From positions 1-64,000 of the forward strand of contig CBDHFM010000002.1 in the NCBI GenBank assembly GCA_965262505.1: a stretch of DNA of 64,000 nucleotides, read 5' to 3'. The translations under genes were made by a program, and so were the position numbers. This document shows positions 51,491-59,872 of this stretch, one piece after another. The notes beneath the pieces were generated by a model that was not told the DNA's origin, made no database searches, and saw nothing but the letters and a program-made list of their open reading frames with translations. Within the stretch, counting starts at the first letter, position 1, and each line of letters starts with the position of its first letter. The DNA is from JACPPO01 sp965262505. Its GTDB lineage: Bacteria; Acidobacteriota; Vicinamibacteria; Vicinamibacterales; UBA2999.

Positions 51491-52411
51491 TTACAGGTCT
51501 TCCCCGGCGAAATAATCCTCGTCGATCCGGTTGACCGTATACCGGATCCGGGTGCGTACGCCGATCTCGTGGACAACCATGAGACGCGCGAGTTCCGCCC
51601 CGTCGATCAGGACGATGCGCTTCGGACTCTTGGCCACGTAGTCCGTCGCGGACCGCGTGAACCCGGCGGTGGTCACGAACACGCCCTTGGTCGTGTTCGC
51701 CGCATCGATCGCCCCGGCGAAGTTCCGAAGGTCGCCTTCACTCACGGTGGTGCCGGCGGCGTATTTCTTGGCCTGGAGATACACCTCATCCAGCCCGAGC
51801 GCGTCTTCCCGGATCGTGCCGTCGATGCCTCCGTCACCCGTCCGCCCCGTCACCTGGCCTCGCGCGGCGTCGCCCCCGCCATAGCCCATGGCGATCAGGA
51901 GATCCACCACCACGCGTTCGAGAAACGCAGAGGGCTCGGCCCGCACTCGATCCAGGAGATCGGCCTCCAGCGATTGATGTAATTGCGCGGCGGCATAGTC
52001 CAATGCTTCCTCCGGTGTATCCACCGCATCGTCCGGCCGCGTGGGTGCGGAATCCTGCTTCTTCGACGGCGCCTTCCTCCACGCGACATACGCTGGGTAG
52101 TGACGAAGGAGTGGCAGGTCGATCCGCGTCGGCGATTGGACCAGCAGTTGTTCGCCGGCCGCCGCCAGCCGGTAGACGCCACGCTGGACTTTTTCCACCA
52201 AACCAGATCTCTGCATATGCACGAGTGCCCAGCCAACCCGATTCGCGAACTTTGTCACCTTGCCGCTGGGCAGCAACTCGTGTAACGCCTCGGGCGTGAG
52301 CCCTTCGGCGGCCGCGACACGCTGGCGCACCTCGACCACCGACGTGTCCGCGCCGCCAGCGAACGCCGTGAGGGTTGGGAGCATGAGCGATTGAAAGTCA
52401 GGGACTGGCAA
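51491..52411 (-). CDS. mrr: Mrr-type restriction endonuclease
   Basis: 306 residues. The N-terminal winged helix (VVEVRQRVAAAEGLTPEAL to RGVYRLAAAGE) is the Mrr_N domain. The C-terminal PD-(D/E)XK nuclease (VVDLLIAMGYGGGDAARG, GGIDG at about 195, VYLQAKKYA at about 212, TTKGVFVTTAGF) is the Mrr catalytic domain with its Asp and Gln-x-Lys active residues. Such type IV enzymes cut methylated foreign DNA. Start at 52411. Confidence 0.92.
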   Translation of the reverse strand: MPVPDFQSLMLPTLTAFAGGADTSVVEVRQRVAAAEGLTPEALHELLPSGKVTKFANRVGWALVHMQRSGLVEKVQRGVYRLAAAGEQLLVQSPTRIDLPLLRHYPAYVAWRKAPSKKQDSAPTRPDDAVDTPEEALDYAAAQLHQSLEADLLDRVRAEPSAFLERVVVDLLIAMGYGGGDAARGQVTGRTGDGGIDGTIREDALGLDEVYLQAKKYAAGTTVSEGDLRNFAGAIDAANTTKGVFVTTAGFTRSATDYVAKSPKRIVLIDGAELARLMVVHEIGVRTRIRYTVNRIDEDYFAGEDL

Positions 52412-52453
52412 TGAGTCTTCCTCCGTTCTGTCTACACCACCGGGGTCTAGACG

Positions 52454-52675
52454 TCACGCGGACGACTCGACGGGAGCCACCACGATCGCCCCGATCCGTC
52501 TGGCGGTGTCGGTGAAATATTGGATTTCCTCTGGCGTGAGCGGACGGCCGAGGATGGTGCGTTCGCGGCAGGACAGCCATTTTTTGAGCACCTGGTAGCC
52601 ACCGAGTTTATAGGTCCACACCTGGGCGGGGATGTTGCGCCAGAAGGTGCGGGCGTTTAGGTAGATGTCGAACGT
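52454..52675 (-). pseudogene. C-terminal remnant of a type ISP restriction-modification enzyme
   Basis: FDIYLNARTFWRNIPAQVW, YKLGGYQVLKKWLSCRERT and GRPLTPEEIQYFTDTARRI are the last 75 residues of large single-chain helicase-methyltransferase restriction enzymes (LlaBIII-like, type ISP). The other thousand or more residues are gone, cut at about 52676 against a secreted-protein fragment. It once formed a restriction cluster with Mrr. Confidence 0.75.
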
Positions 52676-53045
52676 GCGCGGTATTGTTTGCCACCGACAG
52701 GCCCGTGAACGTCGCCGCCTCGTTGCCGGCCGCATCCTGGATCGCGGGACTCGATCCGTCCTCCGGACCGAAGTAGCTCAACATCACAGCGTCCATGACC
52801 GCGACCGGCGAGGCCAGATGCAGGAACACGTAGTCGGAGTATACCTCCACGTAGTCGACGGTCCGTTCCTCCGCAGAGCCTCCCCGCGGAGTGACGCGGA
52901 CCTGGAAGTCTGTCGCTGCCGGGGTTGACCCTGAATCGAGCTCCTCGTCGTATTCCAACCACAGAATCCACGCTTCCACTGCGTACCCCACCAAGGTAGG
53001 TTCGGTGGTATCGCTCTGGGCATGCGCCTTCGGTACGAGAGACAT
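52676..53045 (-). pseudogene. fragment of a secreted protein with SwmB/Calx-beta-like repeat
   Basis: KAHAQSDTTEPTLVGYAVEA looks like the end of a signal peptide and the mature start. It is followed by WILWLEYDEELDSGS, DFQVRVTPRG, VDAVMLSYFGPEDG and IQDAAGNEAATFTG, the SwmB-type extracellular repeat. It is cut at both ends: by a resolvase fragment (53050) and by the ISP remnant (52676). Relatives bind cell surfaces or calcium. Not functional here. Confidence 0.6.
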
Positions 53046-53049
53046 TTCC

Positions 53050-53335
53050 AGATCGTGTACCGGTCGATGGCGCCGCGGGTCGACAGGTTCTGCACGGTGT
53101 TGACCAGGCGGGCGAGGTTGCGGCCGAGGCGGTCAAGCTTCCAGACGACGAGTACGTCGCCCGTCCGGAGCGCGCGCACGCAGCTGTCGAGTCCCGTGCG
53201 GTCGTCGCGTACGCCAGACGCGAAGTCGTGGTAGACGTTGACGGCGTCGACGCCCTCGGCCCGCAGCGCGTCGCGCGGCGGGTCCAGCGACTGGGAGCCG
53301 TCCGCCTTTGAGACGCGGGCGTAGCCGATCAGCAT
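53050..53335 (-). pseudogene. serine resolvase fragment (catalytic domain)
   Basis: From ATG 53335: MLIGYARVSKADGSQSLD, then GVDAVNVYHDFASGVRDDR, DVLVVWKLDRLGRNLARL and VNTVQNLSTRG. All catalytic-domain residues (Ser9, Arg in KLDRLGR) are present, but the E-helix and DNA-binding domain are lost at about 53050 and the frame joins unrelated DNA. It is preceded by the R1c site in res-like position. A second fragment lies at 56340. Confidence 0.85.
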
Positions 53336-53336
53336 G

Positions 53337-53360
53337 TGTCGTAACCGGTCGTTTGCGACA
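53337..53360. repeat. res-like site R1c
   Basis: A near-palindrome of the R1 family directly before the resolvase start (plus-strand halves TGTCGTAACCGG and TCGTTTGCGACA). The next 40 bp match the flanks of the copies at 8435 and 56523 in the shared block GACGGCGCCC (read on the minus strand). Confidence 0.62.
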
Positions 53361-53622
53361 GGCTGGCGAGGGCGCCGTCCGGCACGCGTGCGCGGCCAGA
53401 CGAAACGGAACCCCCGGCGGTATTCTTCCGTTGCGCGTCTGCACCGTCCTGCCACGCGGTGACCCGTTCGTGGCCGTACGGACCCGCGACGGCATGCCGA
53501 CGCCGGCGCTGAGCGGGTCCGGTGTCAGCCCCAGCATTCGCCCCTTGCTCCTCTTGCCAGCCACGCGGCAGCCGGTTGTTTGCCGCACGGGATTCCCGAC
53601 GGCCGATCGGATTCAGGCTTCG
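53361..53622. other. no recognisable gene
   Basis: Shadow frames only. The right flank of R1c dissolves into unidentifiable GC-rich DNA. Confidence 0.3.
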
Positions 53623-53822
53623 GTAGCCATGCCGAGGCAGGTATCCAACGGAAGATTCGCGTTCGACGTCAGACCATGGAAACTACTCGTCGTGGCCGCC
53701 AGGTTCTGGCGAGTGTCGTCCACGTTGGGCTGCCAGAGCCGGCGCTGAGGCTGCCACCGTGGCGTAGCTCGGCGCGCTCAGCGTCACCGTGAAGGTCTCG
53801 TCCGGCTCGTCCACCCGCGTCA
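53623..53822 (-). pseudogene. Calx-beta-like and other secreted-protein debris
   Basis: Directly after the TonB receptor stop the minus strand reads DEPDETFTVTLSAPSYATV, the signature end of a Calx-beta domain. It is followed in another frame by QPNVDDTRQNLAATTSS...LDTCLGMATEA and a stop. These are C-terminal pieces of surface proteins fused behind the receptor gene. Together with the SwmB fragment nearby they suggest a large adhesin-like gene was broken up here. Confidence 0.5.
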
Positions 53823-56288
53823 GAACTTGAACTTGACCTCGCCCACCACGGTCCGCCGGAGCAGGTCGCCGAAGATGTGCTGCTGAACGGTCTGGTTCAA
53901 CAGGTTGGTCACCTTCACCGTCGTCGTGACGGCGCCACCCTGCCACTTCACCCCGACGCTGCCGTTCACGGTCGCGTACCCATCGGTGTAGCCGTGATAC
54001 CCCGCGGTGAGGACGTCGCTCCAGAATGCGTCGGTGGCGGCGTTCACCGAGGCGGAACCCAGGAGCCGCGAGCCGTTCCACGTCACCCCGGCGTTGAATC
54101 GGTGCGTCGGGGGCAGGTTGAGCTCCGCCGGCAGATGCGGGTTCGGATCGTCCAGAATCTCCGGTTCGGACTGCCACGAGTAGTTGATGGACGCGGCCAC
54201 TGCCCGTGAGACCTGCTGCTCGAGCCACAGCTCCACGCCGGTCTGGCGGACCGGACCCAGATTCAGGTAGGTGAACGCGGTGCGCGGCAGAAAGATCCCG
54301 CGCTGCGCCATGAGGGCCAGCACGACCGGCGGGAGCCGCCAGCCGGGCGGCGGATTGGCCGCGGTGTACGGGTCGAGTGACCGCGGCAGGGAGACGAAGT
54401 TGATGGAATCGTCGCGGCGGTTGACGTAGAACGAGCCGCCGAGCGTCGTCCCGCGCGGGAGCACGCCCGCGTAGCTCACTTCATACGCCGTCAGCGATTC
54501 TTCCGTCAGCTCGTCCTGAGACATCCCGCCGATCGGGATGTCGCTGCCGATCCCGCCGACGACAAGCGGAAACGGTTGGGCGACCGCCGGCTGCAGCACC
54601 GGCGGCAGGAGCGGCGCGAGGGCGCTCAGGTCCACAGGACTCACGATATTGGTCTGCAGCGCGTTATTAATGACCGACGGCGCGCGGAAGGCCCGGTTGT
54701 ACGACAGCGTGACGGAGTGATCCTCGGCCGGCTTGACGAGGAACGCGATCCGCGGCGAAACCTTCGGATTGGAGAAGTTGCCGAACTTGTCCACGCGCCC
54801 GCCCAGCACGAGCCGGAACCGCTCCCAGAAGATCTCGTCCTGCAGGTACGCGCCCACCTCGAGGCGGTTCTCGCCCAGCGGGGCGAGCGTGATGTCGAAG
54901 TTGTTCTGCCGCACGTTGCCGCCGTAGGTCAGCCGGTGCCGGGTGCCGAGGAACACCGAGTGGCCGATCTCGCCGTCATAGGTCTGCGTCCTGAAGTCGA
55001 GCTGCAGCGGCCTCCCGGTGGCCAGGTCCGGCAGCAGCAGGTTGGGCGCCTGCCCGTTCAGGACATTCGTGAAGAACTGCATGCGCAGGGCGCCCCGCGT
55101 GTAGGTCAGCTTGCCGTAGCCCAGATAGGTGCCCGACTGTATGTCGAACGGTCCGATACCGCTGTGGATAAGCCCGTCCGTACCGGCCACGCCGCCCGCG
55201 TAGGTGAGGGTGCCATGGGACAGCTCCTGGTCGACCCGTACGTCGAACTTCGGCTGGCTGGTGCCCCGGTTCGCGAATCCGGTCCCGAAGGCGGCGGCGG
55301 CCGAGTCCAGTGGGTAGAACGCTCCGCCCACGGTCTGTCCGGGCTGCCGCGGGTCGTCGATCACCGGGATCCGGCCGGTCGGCCGGGCGAACGCGGCGGA
55401 TGTGAAGTAGCCGGCACTGACGCGGTACGACACCCGGTCGTTCGGCGCCCGCGTCACGGTCGCATTCGCGCCGAACAGCGAGCCCGCCCCGCGTCCGGTG
55501 CCCGATCCGTCATTCCGGTCAACGTACCCGCCGCTGAGCGTGACCGTCGTGCCAACCGATTCCCGTGGAGGCTTGGTAATGATGTTGACGGCGCCGGTCA
55601 TGGCGTTCGCGCCCCACACCGCGGACGCCGGCCCCCGCACCACCTCGATCTGCTCCACGTCGTCGAAGTTGGTCGGGAGCAGGTCCCACAGGACGAGGCC
55701 GAAGAAGTCGAGGTAGGCGCTACGACCGTCCACCAGCACGAGCTGCGAGTTCGTCAGCGTGTTGCCGGGGCTGCGGCTGGTGACCTGCACGTCGCGCGCC
55801 GAGAGCTGAATCACATTGATGCCCGGCGTCGCACGCAGGAGGTCGCCGTAGTTCTGGGCCGACGTGGTTGCAAGCGTGGCGGTCGAGATGACCGATGTCG
55901 ACACCGGCGCATCGATCAGCCGGACCTCGTTGCGCGAGGCGGTCACGACCACCGTGTCACCGAAGCTCGCGAGCTGCAGCACCACTGGCGGCAGCGCGAG
56001 CGGCGCTCCGGAGACCGTCACGTTCTCGACCGTCGCGTCGGAGAACCCGGCGAGCGACACGTGCAGCGTATAGGTGCCGGGGGCGACCCCGGCCAGCTCG
56101 AAGGTGCCCTGCTCGTCCGAGGAGGCGGTGCGCGGGACCCCGTTGCCACGCACTGTCACGGTGGCGCCAGGCAGCACCAAGTCGGTCTGGTCGACAACGC
56201 TGCCGCGGATGCTTCCTGTCTGCGCCGACCCGGTCGCCGGCCACAGGAGGATCAGCAGGAGACACCGTGCGCTGGTGTGACGAATCAT
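53820..56288 (-). CDS. TonB-dependent receptor with carboxypeptidase-regulatory-like domain
   Basis: 822 residues from ATG 56288; an alternative ATG at 56318 follows AGGGG. Signal peptide RCLLLILLWPATGSAQ, regulatory domain GSIRGSVVDQTDLVLPGATV (about 25-105), TonB box/plug start (GDTVVVTASRNEVRLI), plug to RGPASAVWGANAMTGAVNII, then a barrel ending Phe (VVGEVKFKF). Members import chelated metals or organic nutrients. The leader lies in a dispersed motif (R3) next to a resolvase fragment, so its promoter is probably transplanted. Confidence 0.92.
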   Translation of the reverse strand: MIRHTSARCLLLILLWPATGSAQTGSIRGSVVDQTDLVLPGATVTVRGNGVPRTASSDEQGTFELAGVAPGTYTLHVSLAGFSDATVENVTVSGAPLALPPVVLQLASFGDTVVVTASRNEVRLIDAPVSTSVISTATLATTSAQNYGDLLRATPGINVIQLSARDVQVTSRSPGNTLTNSQLVLVDGRSAYLDFFGLVLWDLLPTNFDDVEQIEVVRGPASAVWGANAMTGAVNIITKPPRESVGTTVTLSGGYVDRNDGSGTGRGAGSLFGANATVTRAPNDRVSYRVSAGYFTSAAFARPTGRIPVIDDPRQPGQTVGGAFYPLDSAAAAFGTGFANRGTSQPKFDVRVDQELSHGTLTYAGGVAGTDGLIHSGIGPFDIQSGTYLGYGKLTYTRGALRMQFFTNVLNGQAPNLLLPDLATGRPLQLDFRTQTYDGEIGHSVFLGTRHRLTYGGNVRQNNFDITLAPLGENRLEVGAYLQDEIFWERFRLVLGGRVDKFGNFSNPKVSPRIAFLVKPAEDHSVTLSYNRAFRAPSVINNALQTNIVSPVDLSALAPLLPPVLQPAVAQPFPLVVGGIGSDIPIGGMSQDELTEESLTAYEVSYAGVLPRGTTLGGSFYVNRRDDSINFVSLPRSLDPYTAANPPPGWRLPPVVLALMAQRGIFLPRTAFTYLNLGPVRQTGVELWLEQQVSRAVAASINYSWQSEPEILDDPNPHLPAELNLPPTHRFNAGVTWNGSRLLGSASVNAATDAFWSDVLTAGYHGYTDGYATVNGSVGVKWQGGAVTTTVKVTNLLNQTVQQHIFGDLLRRTVVGEVKFKF

Positions 56289-56339
56289 GACACTGGGATT
56301 TCCGTTTTGCCTGCCCATGATGGCCCCTTTATACACCCG

Positions 56340-56521
56340 AGAGCCGCCGAGCCCTGCACGGTGTTGACCAGGTGGGCGAGGGTGCGGCCGAGGCGGTCGA
56401 GCTTCCAGACGACGAGCACATCGCCAGTCCGGAGCGTGCGCACGCAGCTGTCAAGCCCCGGGCGGTCGTCGCGGACGCCGGACGCGACGGCGTGGTAGAC
56501 GTGGGCGTAGCCGATCAGCAT
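56340..56521 (-). pseudogene. serine resolvase fragment with internal deletion
   Basis: Reads MLIGYAHVYHAVASGVRDDR, then DVLVVWKLDRLGRTLAHL and VNTVQG. About 27 residues after GYA are missing relative to the copy at 53335, and the gene ends at the same point (VNTVQ), where the leader of the TonB receptor begins. Dead as an enzyme. Ser9 is lost in the deletion. Confidence 0.85.
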
Positions 56522-56522
56522 G

Positions 56523-56640
56523 TGTCGTAAACGGCCGTTTGCAATACACCGTCACGGGCGCCGTCAGAGGCGCCCCGCCGTGTGTCGTATCCCGTGTCGG
56601 ATTCTCTGTCTCGCAAACGTCACGCGAACGAGACGCCGCT
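56523..56640. repeat. res-like region R1d
   Basis: Near-palindrome at 56523-56546 (TGTCGTAAACGG then CCGTTTGCAATA), and about 35 bp further out a second motif TGTGTCGTATCCCGTGTCGG (56581-56600), as in multi-subsite res regions. The whole 120 bp resembles the inverse of 8330-8458. Confidence 0.62.
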
Positions 56641-56686
56641 TACCAGCCTAGTTAGTATGACTCATGCGTATCGTATGAAGAATACC

Positions 56687-56711
56687 GATAGTATGCATGA
56701 TTCGTACTATC
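56687..56711. repeat. 7-bp inverted repeat beside partition genes
   Basis: GATAGTA (56687-56693) and TACTATC (56705-56711), eleven bases apart, in an unusually AT-rich stretch (56640-56711) with several GTAT/ATAC words. It lies at the stop of the small partition gene. It could be a centromere-like site, an operator or a weak terminator. Confidence 0.45.
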
Positions 56712-57081
56712 ACTGCACCCTCCTTCCCGGGCCGGGTTTGAGCTTCTCGACGCTTTTCACCAGAGCAAGAAATTCTTTCGCCGGCATCTGAGCAAGTGCA
56801 CGCAGGCCCGCGCGAACGATCTCGCTTCTCGCCGCGCTGTGCTGTCCTTTCAGGCAGCGCTGCTGCAGCACTGGCAACAGTTCGCTATCCGCTTCGGCGA
56901 GGGTAAATGTCGCGCGAACCGCCCGTTCCTTTGCTGGCGGCGAGGGCGTGGCGGGCAGCACGCCGCGCTGTTGTCCCTGCCCGCCGAGGATGGAATCGGC
57001 GCGGGCAAAGCGCTGCTCTACAGCGGTGTCTTCAGCGTGCAGCGATCGGCTCAGCGCGCCGCTTAGCGGATCTTTGCCCAT
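56710..57081 (-). CDS. small partition/CopG-like DNA-binding protein downstream of ParA
   Basis: 123 residues from ATG 57081 with AAAGGAG in good spacing. Disordered N-terminus, then VRATFTLAEADSELLPVLQQR and SAARSEIVRAGLRALAQMP: a ribbon-helix-helix-like C-terminal unit, the usual form of small ParB/ParG-type centromere binders. The gene starts 50 bases inside the end of parA, so the two are coupled. The role as ParA partner is inferred from this. Confidence 0.7.
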   Translation of the reverse strand: MGKDPLSGALSRSLHAEDTAVEQRFARADSILGGQGQQRGVLPATPSPPAKERAVRATFTLAEADSELLPVLQQRCLKGQHSAARSEIVRAGLRALAQMPAKEFLALVKSVEKLKPGPGRRVQ

Positions 57082-57751
57082 GGTCATCTCCTTTGAGGAC
57101 AGATAACAGCTCGTCTGTCAGGGCCTCAACCTCAGTGATCGCGGCCGTCGCACCGGTTCCCAAGCCTTGGACGGTCTGGCCGTACGCCGCGGCATGTTTG
57201 TACACCTCACGATCGCCAAGCTGCGTCTTGCAGAGCGGAATAGCAAACGCAGACAGAATCTTCCGGGTCTCAGCGGCCAGCCTCGTATTCGGCTTGTGTC
57301 TATTGATCAGCAGCCGCGCGGTCAGGTGCTCATTGAGGGCCTCGGCGGCGTCAATGACCTTGCGGATGGCCACGCCCGCCCAGAGATCGAGTGGCGAGGG
57401 GACGACTGGCACAAGGGCCAAGTCGGCAATCAGTAACGCGCTCTGCGCCACTGGCGAGTTTGCGGAGGGCGGGCAGTCGATGAGGATGTAGTCGTGATCG
57501 GCGACGAACTTCTGCACCTCGCGGTGCAGCTTGGCATCTGTTTTACCAAGCCCGGCGATGCTCGCCGGAAAGGGGACGTCATCGGGTGCCGAGGCCGCCC
57601 AACGGGTCGCCGATCCTTGTTCGGAGTCCGCATCGACCACAAGCACCTTGCACCCGCGACGACCGAGGGTGCCGGCCAGCACCATCGCGACGGTGCTCTT
57701 GCCGGGGCCGCCTTTCTGGTTCACAATCGCGATGATTTTGGCGTGGGGCAT
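57032..57751 (-). CDS. parA: ParA-family partition ATPase
   Basis: 239 residues from ATG 57751. Deviant Walker A IVNQKGGPGKSTVAMVLA (residues about 8-25), Walker A' (VLVVDADSEQGS) and Walker B (DYILIDCPPSANSPV). No N-terminal DNA-binding extension, so it is a small type Ib ParA. It segregates low-copy plasmids with its partner. Upstream the palindrome at 57752 may be its operator. Transcribed leftward. Confidence 0.92.
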   Translation of the reverse strand: MPHAKIIAIVNQKGGPGKSTVAMVLAGTLGRRGCKVLVVDADSEQGSATRWAASAPDDVPFPASIAGLGKTDAKLHREVQKFVADHDYILIDCPPSANSPVAQSALLIADLALVPVVPSPLDLWAGVAIRKVIDAAEALNEHLTARLLINRHKPNTRLAAETRKILSAFAIPLCKTQLGDREVYKHAAAYGQTVQGLGTGATAAITEVEALTDELLSVLKGDDHGQRSAKRRAEPIAAR

Positions 57752-57765
57752 ATGATATGAATCAT
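57752..57765. promoter_or_regulatory. possible parA operator
   Basis: ATGAT and ATCAT are inverted repeats around four bases (57752-57765), touching the parA start, within AT-rich DNA (57752-57820). A position over the start suits autorepression by the small partition protein. Function inferred. Confidence 0.4.
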
Positions 57766-57868
57766 GCCGATGATGCGAACGAGTTGGATTAGTCGTACTG
57801 ATTGGCAATGAGAATACTTGACTCGTGGTCTCGAACACAAGAGGACAGGCGGGCGGGCGCCCGCGACG

Positions 57869-58090
57869 CTAGCGCTCGAAGAGCCGCCGGGCCGCGCCGG
57901 ACTGGCGAATGATGCTGGACAGCGTGCCAAGCGTGAGTGCGGCATGGTCCGGGACCGGAACGGTCGTCGTGGTGCTGCCGGATCGCTGCTGCATGACGAT
58001 GTGACTGCCCCGCTGTCGAACGACTGAGAATCCTTGGCCTTCGAGAATCTGGCACACCTCGCGGCCAGAGAGGACGCGCAGTTTACCCAA
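57869..58090 (-). CDS. hicA: HicA-like mRNA interferase toxin
   Basis: 73 residues if translation begins at TTG 58090, just before the hicB stop; the frame also opens at 58141. LRVLSGREVCQILEGQGFSV, RQRGSHIVMQQR (catalytic His in GSH) and VPVPDHAALTLGTLSSIIRQ give the double-stranded-RNA-binding-like HicA fold. It cleaves mRNA independently of translation and is held by HicB. It follows hicB on the same strand. Confidence 0.85.
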   Translation of the reverse strand: MGKLRVLSGREVCQILEGQGFSVVRQRGSHIVMQQRSGSTTTTVPVPDHAALTLGTLSSIIRQSGAARRLFER

Positions 58091-58310
58091 CCGCGACCTC
58101 GACGCGCGTGACGAACACTTCGCTATGCAACCGTCGGGCAACCTCGGTCGGATCGGCGGACTCGAAGAAGAGTTCTAACGCCTCGATGAGGCTGGTCCTC
58201 GCGGTCTCGACCGTCTGGCCTTGGCTTGCAATATCGAGTTCTGGGCAGAGGGCGACGTACATGTCGCCCTCACGTTCAATAATGGCGGTCACCTGGCGCG
58301 TGGATTCCAT
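58083..58310 (-). CDS. hicB: HicB-like antitoxin
   Basis: 75 residues: VTAIIEREGDMYVALCPELD, ASQGQTVETARTSLIEALEL is the HicB partial-RNase-H-like fold. It lacks the C-terminal DNA-binding domain found in longer HicB proteins, so autoregulation may need another factor. The 3' end overlaps the toxin start. Confidence 0.88.
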   Translation of the reverse strand: MESTRQVTAIIEREGDMYVALCPELDIASQGQTVETARTSLIEALELFFESADPTEVARRLHSEVFVTRVEVAVG

Positions 58311-58421
58311 GGCGCAATGATAGCAGCCAGCGGGCGCTCGTCATTCCCGAGAGTTTCACGTATCATGCAGCGATTTTGTTGACATGGTGCCACTGAGAAC
58401 ATTGGTCCTCCTTCTGGAGCG

Positions 58422-59411
58422 ATGAGCGACCCTTCTCGACCCGTCAGCGGGTTCGTGCCCCTCGGCGATATGGCCGCGGCGGTCGACCTGCCTGGCGGTC
58501 GCGGCCTGTCCCCCGCCACGCCCCAAGCCCGGCACCACTTCACCCAGCTCGACCAGGTGACGCAGCTCATCGGCGCGAGCGAGACCGACGCCGATCTCGG
58601 CTTCATGGCGCGGTTGCTCGTGCTGTGTAGTCTGCCACGCACCAATCCCGGCGACCGGCTTCAGTATGTCCGGTGCAACGGGCCGTACACACTCACCATG
58701 ACCGCTTCGACCGAGGGCGTGAAGTTACCCTACGGCAATATCCCTCGCCTGCTCCTGGCGTGGGTCTGCACCGAAGCAGTGCGGACGCAGCAGCGCGAGC
58801 TGGTCCTCGGCCGGTCGTTGTATGAGTTCATGGGGAAGCTCGGGATGGAGGATCACAGCGGCGGCAGACACGGCGAGCGGGCACGGCTGCGGAACCAGAT
58901 GCGGCGGCTCTTTCGTTGCACGGTGTCGTTGGTCTATGAGGACGCGGGACGGGAAAGGAGCGTGATTTCACCTATCGCCGATCGCACAGATTTTTGGTGG
59001 GATAAGCGCCGGCCGGACGCACCCTCGTTGTGGGACAGCAAGATCGAACTCGGGGAGAAGTTTTTTCAGGAGATCATCACACACCCGATCCCGATCGATC
59101 TGCACACGCTCAAGGCGCTTAAGCGGTCGCCTCTTGGTCTTGATTTGTATCTCTGGCTCACCTACCGGACGTTCACACTCAAGGCTCCGCTGCGCCTTTC
59201 GTGGCGGCAGGTGTACCGACAGTTCGGCCGACACCCATCCAAGGCGAACGATTGGCGCACCGTGGGTAACTTCCGTACGAAGTGTCTCCGCGAGTTCAAG
59301 AAAATTAAGCTGGCGTGGCCGGACCTGCACTATCGACCGGTCAAGGGCGCGCTCGTCATCGAGCCGTCGCCGCCCCGCATCGCGCCGTTACAACTACGCC
59401 TCGTCGAATAG
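58422..59411 (+). CDS. repA: plasmid replication initiator, RepA_C family
   Basis: 329 residues. The family core is clear: FMARLLVLCSLPRTNPGDR, VRCNGPYTLTMTAS, VKLPYGNIPRLLLAWVCTEA, VLGRSLYEFMGKLG, LRNQMRRLF, then the winged-helix segment LKRSPLGLDLYLWLTYRTF. These proteins bind an origin and recruit host replication factors in broad-host-range plasmids. Divergent from the hicBA-parA block. Iteron-like repeats lie 680 bp downstream. This is the strongest sign of plasmid ancestry in the window. Confidence 0.88.
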   Translation: MSDPSRPVSGFVPLGDMAAAVDLPGGRGLSPATPQARHHFTQLDQVTQLIGASETDADLGFMARLLVLCSLPRTNPGDRLQYVRCNGPYTLTMTASTEGVKLPYGNIPRLLLAWVCTEAVRTQQRELVLGRSLYEFMGKLGMEDHSGGRHGERARLRNQMRRLFRCTVSLVYEDAGRERSVISPIADRTDFWWDKRRPDAPSLWDSKIELGEKFFQEIITHPIPIDLHTLKALKRSPLGLDLYLWLTYRTFTLKAPLRLSWRQVYRQFGRHPSKANDWRTVGNFRTKCLREFKKIKLAWPDLHYRPVKGALVIEPSPPRIAPLQLRLVE

Positions 59412-59440
59412 CCGCCGCTCAGGACCGAGGAGTTTTCCCG

Positions 59441-59872
59441 ATGCCTCTCTCGCTTAATACATACCTCACCTTTAACGGCAACTGTCGCGAAGCATTCGAG
59501 TTCTACCGCTCCGTCTTCGGCGGCGAGTTCGATTCGATCGGGACGTTCGGGGAAGCGCCCCCAGCCATGCCGACGGTACCGGACAATGAGAAGGAGCGGA
59601 TTATGCACGTGTCGTTGCCGATCGGATCGAGCATCCTCCTGGGGAGCGACTGCGCCACACAGTTCGCCCCGGCACCGGCAGTGGGCAACAACTTCTCGAT
59701 CTCCATCACGGCGGAGACCCACGAGCAGTGCGACGCGCTCTGCGCGAAGCTCTCCTATGGCGGCTCCGTGACGGTGCCGCTCAGCGAGACGTTCTGGGGC
59801 TCCTACTTCGGCATGTGCACCGACCGCTTTGGCATCAACTGGATGGTGAGCTGCCCGCTGTCCCGCGGCTGA
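59441..59872 (+). CDS. VOC-family PhnB/glyoxalase-like protein
   Basis: 143 residues: SLNTYLTFNGNCREAFEFY, SVFGGEF, DNEKERIMHVSLPIGSSILL, NFSISITAETHEQCDAL, ETFWGSYFGMCTDRFGINWMV. This is the PhnB-like VOC fold, mostly of unknown substrate (metal-binding dioxygenase or resistance relatives). Start ATG 59441 with AGGACCGAGGAG upstream. Cargo gene next to the replicon. Confidence 0.9.
   Translation: MPLSLNTYLTFNGNCREAFEFYRSVFGGEFDSIGTFGEAPPAMPTVPDNEKERIMHVSLPIGSSILLGSDCATQFAPAPAVGNNFSISITAETHEQCDALCAKLSYGGSVTVPLSETFWGSYFGMCTDRFGINWMVSCPLSRG

Noticed and set aside
54576..56498. 640-codon plus-strand ORF
   Set aside because: Shadow of the receptor gene at 53820-56288, with no recognisable domain.
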